Assembly (NCBI RefSeq): GCF_030247195.1
Contig: NC_080671.1
Coordinates: forward strand, 106,689,845 to 106,753,844
From: Topomyia yanbarensis
Taxonomy: Eukaryota > Arthropoda > Insecta > Diptera > Culicidae
Direction: 5' to 3'
DNA length: 64,000 nucleotides
Below the pieces are notes generated by a model. That model saw nothing but the letters and a program-made list of their open reading frames with translations, was not told the origin of the DNA and did no database searches. Below are positions 59,701-64,000 of the stretch, in pieces; the first letter of the stretch is position 1; each line of letters starts with the position of its first letter. A program made the position numbers and the translations under genes.

Positions 59701-62700
59701 ACTTTAGTAGTTCTACAGCTATACCATCTAGACCCGGCGCAGTGTTGTTTTTCGTTTTCCTTACAATGTATTCAATCTCCTCTCTTGTTGGATCCGATCC
59801 GCTCTCATCCGGGGATCATTCGAACGATTTCCAATTTTTGCATTCCACTGCTGAATGTTTAGGTACTTTCTCCACCGTGTATCCTTTCTCCTCCTGTGAC
59901 TTTTGATAAAACGGAATGTCATTGTCATTCGATCCAGAGAGTTATCATTTTCAGTTAGTTTTAAGAAATTTTCGACTTTCTCCCGAAAATGTTGATTTTC
60001 CGCCTCTTCTTTAGCTTTCCATGCCCGTTTCCGTTCTTTCTTCCTTTCTCCATCGCTCCTGTTTGCCAATAACTGTTGTCTTGCCAAAAAGTAACGCTTA
60101 GAGGCTGCGGCTCTCCTTGGCGTTTGGGGCAAACCAGCCTTTCTAATGGTAGCCTCCGCCGTCGTTTTTATCGCATTCTCCATTCCGCACCATTTTGTCT
60201 CTACTGTCTGTGCCCCAGTTTGAATATCCGTTAATTGTTTATCTAGTTCGTTTTGATATTTTTTGTGACTTTCCTCATCCCTTAACGAACCAATTTCCAA
60301 TCGCACTCTTTTATTCGTTCTGTTTTCTTGTGATGTTTTTCGTTTTAAAGTCGTTAGTTTGTTTTTTGCTCTTTATAAGTAGCGCACTACCACTTTATGA
60401 TCGCTCTCAATCTGAGGATGGAAGAAGCATTTCACTTCAGGGAAGTTGAAATCGTCCATTTTGTGCATCAAGATATGATCGATTTGCGAATGGGATCTTC
60501 TGTTCGACCGGGTGAAGTTAGCTGAATGTGAGTTGCTCAAAGTGACATAATCTTTTAGTTTTAGCCCGTGGAACAGATTCTTCAGCTTAATGGCATTGTC
60601 ATTGGACATCTCGTGGTGTAAGTTTTTACCAATCCACTGCCGATCATCCTCCACTAGATCATTACGACCCAATCGTGCATTAAGGTCGCCCAAAATCATT
60701 ACTCTCTCCCTTATGTTGTCTGGTAACTTGATTATGAAGTGGTACAGTGCGTCGAATTCTCCGTTCGTTCCTACTTCTGTGCTACGGATATACGCCGATA
60801 TGATCAAAAATGGTTTAAAGAAGATATCGCATTTGTATGCGCAGGCATTGGCACTTATCCTCTTGAAGCAATCTCCCTTGAATATGGCCTTGTGAATCAA
60901 TATCGCTGTTCCTCCGCCCATACGATCCCGTTCTTCAAATTCGTTTACATTTAACCAATGATAGTTTGCCGTGCCCACCGTGCAGTTTGCTAGCCTCGTC
61001 TCCTGTAACGCCACAATCGTGTATTCCGCTTTCGCAAAGAAATCATCTAGCGTTTCTTGTTTTTCTCGATCGGAACATCCTCTAACATTCCAGCTCGCTA
61101 GTATAGAGCGATCCCACTCTTTGGTACTGCCTGCGACTTCCAATGATGGAAAGATTGATCGTGTGTTTATTTGAGATTGATCGTATTCCGGTTCTGCCAT
61201 TCCGCCAGCATAGGTATAGGGGGCACGTATTCTTCCGTTTCGTTCAAGTTATTCTGTGTTCTGAGATTCAGACGTTGCACCACTGAGTCATAATGATTTC
61301 TCTCAGCGTGTCTTGATCCTCTTCCACCTACGCGGTACGCTATTCTTACTGTTCTGTTCGTTACTCCTCTCGTTAAATTTTATTACCGTGCCATTTTCGT
61401 TATACACGTCCACTCTACAGTTGTAAATCGTTGGTACTGCCGCTATGGTTTCCTCACCGCCCCCTCTGAGACGTGTTAAACGTTGCAAAAAATCTTCAAT
61501 TTTCTCGGTTACGTTGATGCCTGCATAAACTCCTACATCGGAGACTCTTTCCATCAGACATGGAAGGAAATTTTCTCGGTTGGCTTTAATATGCTCCACT
61601 ACCAATGCTCTCAGCCGGACTATTGCTGCCGCGCGCTCTACACTTCCGATATCGCTATTGTATAACTGGTTTGCCAGCGCCGCAAATAAACAATTAACAC
61701 GCACCAGCACCACACCTCCATCGTACATCATTTGCTCCATTTTATTTCAGTTTCTATTTCCGTTTGTCTTTTCCACCAAACAATGTTACCACCAATCACT
61801 AAAGACCTGTGAAAAAGTAAGTGACCCACTATTTATATATCGCTGGAAGAAAAATCTCTTATTAGCGGAGGACCTTCCAAATAGACGCCTGTGCAGATGG
61901 GAACACACTCTCTTCAGATTCTTATTGCTGTATTATAGCCGATCCAATAATATTATAGTGTGTATTGAAATATAATAATATTAACTAATACCAAACTCAT
62001 AGATTTGTGGAGCAACGTTAACATGACTAAATTATTCACAGAAGGCTACCAGAAAGCGGGGTCTACCGCAATCCTAGATTCTTAATCTACCAATTGCTAA
62101 GCATAAAAATTTGTAGATTAAGCTCACCGACAAGCCCACGGCAAAATTAATAACCGATTCAGAATCCTGGCCGTTGAAGATAATTTATTATGAAATGTGA
62201 GGACATTTGAAAAATATACCTGGTATCCCTGTTCAGCGCGCAACTGCATGAGCACCCGGTCAAGAAAAAGGCGTCAATGCTTGAAAAATAAATTCAAAGC
62301 TCGTTATGCTAACAAAACCACAAAAAAACATTTTGAGAGCTGCAATATCACCTTATTTCTGATAAGAGTTCCATATGAACGATTTCAACCGGACTGAGAA
62401 ACCCTTGGACATTTGAAATTAAAGGATAAATGAGACAATCTTGTTTCAATCTTATGTGCCCAGGTGGCGAAAAAATGTAAGCTGGGTGCAACGATTGTAA
62501 ATGAGAACCTAGTAATCCTTCAATCAAGACGAAGTAAAAAGGATGGAATATGTACCCCCACAAGGAGCCTCTGCTCTACCTAAACAAGTCTCAACAACTC
62601 CGAAGAACAATACTGGTATGTCGTTGAAAGGTTAAGAGCCGAATCAAAATGCTCGACCATCGAAGGAAAGAAACATAAGGCGATGGAACCATTAAAAAAA

Positions 62701-64000
62701 TCAATCCCAGAAGAAATCACAATCACAGAAAGAACTGTTTCCAAACACAAGCAGCATATGTTAGCTACTCACCGTTTAGCTTTCGGCGACCATTGGATAT
62801 TATGATTCGAACTATCATGAGACATGCATCCAATACTGCTACTGCTATCGTTACTGTGTGATGAAAAGCCATTGTTGCTGCATGAATAATACAACCGTAC
62901 GAAATTTGATTACCTACTCACACAATGATCGATAAATGCTAGTGCCGACTTACCCATTGAACGAGTTGATACCCTCATCTCCGTTGGTTGCACCACCGGA
63001 CGTACCGCTGTTCCTGTTAGCACCATTATTCCTACCGGTTATTGCTATGCTATTGCTTGCACCATCGTTTGTTAGCCCGATACCAGTGCTGACACATGTC
63101 TGAGTATCGTGAATGGAAGAACTTCGCCCACTAGTGAAGCTGCACGTCGAGTTGAGTGATATGCTAGATCCGCGACTTTCTCCGTCAAATAACAACCCAT
63201 CGAGCATACTTTCGCTATCAGTTCTAATTACGCCTATACTACTACTTCCGCTACTATGATGGCTACGGGTTCTACGGATACAAAGACAACCCATCAAAAT
63301 GGCCATACCGTCAATGAGCAGTACCGATCAAAACTTACCTATGAGTTAACACGCTAAACTCGTCATCGACTATGTACTTGAGTATGTAGAAGCAGAAGTA
63401 GAATATCACCTCGCCCTTATTCAATCGATCAGGTAAATTGTGACCGAACAACAGCCAATCGTATGCGATCGTGAAATAAAGCATTTGGGACGCACTCAGC
63501 GACTGGTGAACGGCACCGTCTGCCCAGAGGGAAATTCGCAGCAGCGAGACAAACAACGGTGTCCGATCCCACCCGCTTATGCAGTGGACTAATAGTCCGG
63601 AATTATTTTCCTGCAAGTACTTTAAAAGCAACCGGAGGTAGTTCTGGGTGAGCTTCACAAGATCCCACTGCTTGTAGTTATGCCAGTCGATGTTTAATTC
63701 GGCTGTCACTGCATCGTCCGGTACTCGGATACCGGCATCAACGTACGACTGATTCCAGTCGAAGATCAGTCCTTCACCACGGCAATCGTTATCGCGGTAC
63801 TCACGGAAGAACTCGCAACCTGGATATGGCAGTGCGAGAATCTTGAAAAAACTATACCGATTCTCCTTGTCCACCTTCTCGGACGATGTGACGTTCAGCC
63901 AGAATTTGACCTTCTTGTTCTCTACCATAAAGTCGATAATGGTCCCTACGTTGAGAGCCTTCAGCAAACGTATATCTTTCCGGCGTAGTCGACCAAACAG
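47748..64000 (-). CDS. EDTP: EDTP / myotubularin-related phosphatase MTMR14, 5' end outside window
   Basis: Five exons are visible in minus order: 64000-63339 (open to the edge), 63271-62954, 62877-62773, 48368-47982, 47904-47748. All four junctions are phase 2 and reading is continuous. MTMR14/EDTP dephosphorylates PtdIns3P and PtdIns(3,5)P2 and restrains autophagy. The first exon contains MVENKKVKFWLNVTSSEKVD, PYPGCEFFREY and the active site HCISGWDRTPL (C-x5-R with the family-specific GWDR), followed by AYDWLLFGHNLPDRL. Next come Ser/Asn- and Gln/His-rich linkers, then LSVGSWQMITCTGS and the C-terminal block GPDSALGSLLGNFAEKVGL. The third intron (48369-62772, 14.4 kb) is filled with retroelements. 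The N-terminus lies beyond 64000. Confidence 0.93.
48369..49180. other. EDTP intron, start of repeat cluster
   Basis: Contains GCAGATATTTTTCAGACATTT-like words (about 48670-48720) typical of the hAT MITEs at 14992 and 51490, so probably the left part of such an element. The 128-codon plus-strand ORF there has no recognisable domain. Confidence 0.45.
49181..51480 (+). pseudogene. I-like LINE ORF2 (reverse transcriptase and RNase H), decayed
   Basis: Broken plus-strand frames follow LINE ORF2 order. GKATGIDNIGYPLLRNLP and YNRIREGEPLQESW come first, then DLRPISLLPCIGKSFEQMVS, NSVPQGSALALTFFLIIMN, then FVYADDSS (the YADD catalytic core, 49933-49950). An RNase H-like region lies near 50540-50900, and a C-terminal LSRLRTEHTKISHG block near 51150-51190. 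Stops and shifts in every part make it inactive. The endonuclease end is missing, so the copy is 5' truncated. Confidence 0.75.
51490..51574. repeat. Right end of a hAT-type MITE
   Basis: TTTTGCAGATATTTGCAAAT followed by AGTACCTGGCATCCCTG, the same terminus as 15230-15251. Its left end is probably displaced by the LINE at 49181-51480 but was not located. Confidence 0.5.
51860..51965. repeat. 53-bp tandem duplication in Copia gag
   Basis: AACCGGAGGAGGTTGATGAT and the following 33 bp occur twice head to tail (offset 53), shifting the gag frame. Confidence 0.85.
52057..52228. mobile_element. Foldback MITE in Copia gag
   Basis: ATGGGGTTTTCGATTGATTG with ACACCGGTGTAGTGGAGTGC is mirrored by GCACTCCACTACACCGGTGT with CAATCAATCGAAAACCCCAT. 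About 172 bp. Confidence 0.85.
52638..53694 (-). mobile_element. ORF1-only LINE copy with 13-bp TSD and poly-A tail
   Basis: The insert 52651-53681 is flanked by perfect GTCGAACCAGGCT duplications (52638-52650 and 53682-53694). On the minus strand it consists of an ORF1 frame, about 100 bp of 3' UTR containing the hairpin CGGCTCA...TGAGCCG and AATAAA, and a terminal A7. There is no ORF2. Perfect TSD plus poly-A marks target-primed reverse transcription. Confidence 0.9.
52754..53680 (-). CDS. LINE ORF1 Gag-like protein (5' truncated, no stops)
   Basis: An uninterrupted frame of about 308 codons from the insertion boundary to the stop at 52754. No ATG stands at the start (the first internal Met is in VKMELNLAEV), so the 5' end was lost on insertion. 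One zinc knuckle is visible: CQFCNHTAHYGKTC (CX2CX4HX4C). The preceding region, with RNNTISINFNKTRVRPTVQE, resembles Gag-like ORF1 proteins of insect LINEs, and a Thr/Ser/Lys-rich tail follows. It would bind RNA and form RNP particles in an active relative. Unlikely to be expressed here because it has no start codon. Confidence 0.8.
   Translation of the reverse strand, partial: QFVFTSNPEQKLKIVSAQTILYCFPRLRSEISLPNETKVPVLRNNTISINFNKTRVRPTVQEVEQLVKMELNLAEVTYIQLHHVKNCVLITRIKIPVHMENDMVDVRIHDLAPRTKKDYIKQIMSQYGEVESITNDTWRIFFTGILNGVRIVRMRVTKPIPTPTCQFCNHTAHYGKTCAEATSQKSSTTANSNKQPPTPSDKPKTTIQLTNNAGTTTTTTAPKPTTSITNKEENTDEDGFTTATRKNKKQIRTSDREQQESSTDDDMEGNENAREGRLNDPQATSLPRKRISTRSSKLRQHDLEDRHS
54062..54475. 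mobile_element. TIR element with P3-like core (TSD TTAGGGT)
   Basis: CACAGAGAACAGACATC pairs with GACGTCTGTTCTCTGTG. TTAGGGT is duplicated at 54055-54061 and 54476-54482. A P3-type palindrome occupies about 54172-54331. It interrupts the Copia protease/integrase region. A truncated relative is at 28540-28785. Confidence 0.88.
56049..56154. mobile_element. Palindromic MITE in Copia pol
   Basis: CGGCCTTATTCTGCGCGGCA is mirrored by TGCCGCGCAGAATAGGGCCG, with an inner GAGGTGA repeat. It resembles 25697-25782. Confidence 0.78.
56639..57118. mobile_element. MITE in the Copia 3' LTR (480 bp, TSD GAAACGAG)
   Basis: Perfect 36-bp TIRs starting AGTAGATACAGAACACTAGA. GAAACGAG is duplicated at 56631-56638 and 57119-57126. 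The left LTR segment shows the unbroken GAAACGAACACTAATAAA. The 8-bp duplication fits hAT or P-like transposition. No transposase. Confidence 0.92.
57191..57807. other. EDTP intron, no feature recognised
   Basis: No domain-bearing ORF or clear repeat between the Copia LTR and the next MITE. Confidence 0.45.
57808..58013. mobile_element. hAT-type MITE
   Basis: CAGTGATGTCAGATTTGTC to ATATCTGGTATCCCTG. Flanks GTCAGCGC and TTCAGCGT agree at six central positions, a worn 8-bp duplication. The interior has TTTTGAAGACA repeats. Confidence 0.68.
57924..58227. repeat. Direct repeat bracketing the OTU-LINE, left copy
   Basis: CAAAATTAATAACCGATTCA through GACAATCTTGTTT matches 62142-62446 with scattered differences. 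The repeat starts inside the hAT MITE and extends beyond its right end, so it is a segment duplication and not a transposon end. Confidence 0.85.
58542..59686 (-). pseudogene. LINE reverse transcriptase and C-terminal region
   Basis: 59686-58844 has the ordered RT blocks: VPIAKKQNPQSTDDYRCITL, YKIYTRMLLNRL, RGACDQIFTLRRILDE, VSIDLKQAFDRV, GVKQGCPLSPILF and LAYADDLLFV, the last with the YADD catalytic aspartates intact. 58847-58542 continues in another frame with a helical YNSCISPVARYSVE block typical of LINE C-termini. Frameshifted relative to the endonuclease, so inactive in this copy. Confidence 0.8.
60373..61200 (-). pseudogene. LINE AP-type endonuclease domain
   Basis: LASWNVRGCSDREKQE opens the fold. 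Then come LQETRLAN (catalytic Glu), MGGGTAILIHKAIF, LGDLNARLGRND (GDxNA motif), SQIDHILM and ESDHKVVV (the final Asp-His pair). All catalytic positions look present. The N-terminal Met here is not the natural start, since the same frame continues upstream into the OTU-like region through three stops. Confidence 0.82.
61195..61740 (-). pseudogene. OTU-like cysteine protease domain at the LINE N-terminus
   Basis: The ATG at 61740 gives VNCLFAALANQLYNSDIGS, the OTU signature around the catalytic Cys (usually DGNCLFRA). RLRALVVEHIKANRENF and the GGEETIAAVPTIYNCRVDVY strand-helix-strand of OTU proteases follow. After three stops the same frame continues NGRIRAPYTYAGGMAEPEYD, which lines up with the OTU end that normally carries the catalytic His before Tyr-Asp. 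The Asp before the Cys and that His both look substituted. OTU proteases cleave ubiquitin; in LINEs the function is unproven. Confidence 0.65.
61801..62141. other. EDTP intron, no feature recognised
   Basis: AT-rich, no gene or bounded repeat. Confidence 0.45.
62142..62446. repeat. Direct repeat bracketing the OTU-LINE, right copy
   Basis: Matches 57924-58227, including the truncated hAT MITE end (CTGGTATCCCTG TTCAGCG). Confidence 0.85.

Larger units (their letters stand above)
58240..61800 (-). mobile_element. RTE-like LINE with OTU, endonuclease and reverse transcriptase domains, decayed
   Basis: In minus order: an OTU-like domain (61740-61195), endonuclease (61200-60373), linker (60306-59761), reverse transcriptase (59686-58844) and a C-terminal region (58847-58542 and further). 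The first three share one frame; the later parts are shifted. There are stops between the OTU part and the endonuclease. Upstream of the ATG at 61740 lies a short 5' UTR-like stretch. The exact 3' end was not found. Confidence 0.8.

Noticed and set aside
60373..61200. Stand-alone host endonuclease gene
   Set aside because: It lies in frame between an OTU-like region and a reverse transcriptase with stops and frameshifts, so it belongs to a dead LINE.

Overview
The window is eukaryotic, and very probably from a mosquito (Culicidae) or a closely related dipteran. This is an inference. It rests on insect-type single-copy orthologues with short GT-AG introns, and on the repeat content: BEL/Pao, Copia, I-like and RTE-like retroelements and dense palindromic MITEs. 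I cannot name the species.

Host genes in order: METTL6 (tRNA m3C methyltransferase, +, 15.4-16.3 kb); a row of short spliced exons just downstream whose introns carry C/D-box snoRNA-like sequences (+, 16.3-17.5 kb); aph-1 (gamma-secretase subunit, -, 18.15-18.93 kb); an ankyrin-repeat protein with a SOCS-like tail (-, 25.99-27.56 kb); Cdk8 (Mediator kinase, +, 29.8-32.0 kb, 8 coding exons); CDK5RAP3 (UFMylation adaptor, +, 45.08-47.11 kb, 4 coding exons); and EDTP/MTMR14 (phosphoinositide phosphatase, -, 47.75 kb to beyond the right edge). METTL6/aph-1 and CDK5RAP3/EDTP are tail-to-tail pairs. The ankyrin gene and Cdk8 are divergent. The genes are not functionally linked; they are ordinary housekeeping neighbours.

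Nearly everything else is mobile DNA. 0-2 kb: the 5' half of a decayed I-like LINE. 3-10 kb: a complete, apparently very young BEL/Pao element with indistinguishable 644-bp LTRs, a 5-bp target duplication and one open Gag-Pol frame that starts with a PHD finger. 10-15 kb and 19-29.6 kb: MITE nests, including a three-level stack and a 1.8-kb foldback element. 33.9-42.1 kb: an old inverted-repeat structure into which a non-autonomous LTR element has inserted (569-bp LTRs, TSD ACCTA, internal minisatellite, no retroviral domains). 48.4-62.8 kb: one 14.4-kb EDTP intron acting as a retroelement trap. It holds an I-like LINE, a shattered Copia element with five younger insertions, and an RTE-like LINE whose N-terminus looks like an OTU cysteine protease.

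The observations I rate highest are the snoRNA-host-like gene after METTL6, the non-autonomous LTR element, the OTU-LINE, an ORF1-only LINE copy with a perfect 13-bp target duplication, and a TIR family with 4-bp target duplications confirmed in three separate copies. All boundaries were read by eye; no alignment, database search or folding program was run.
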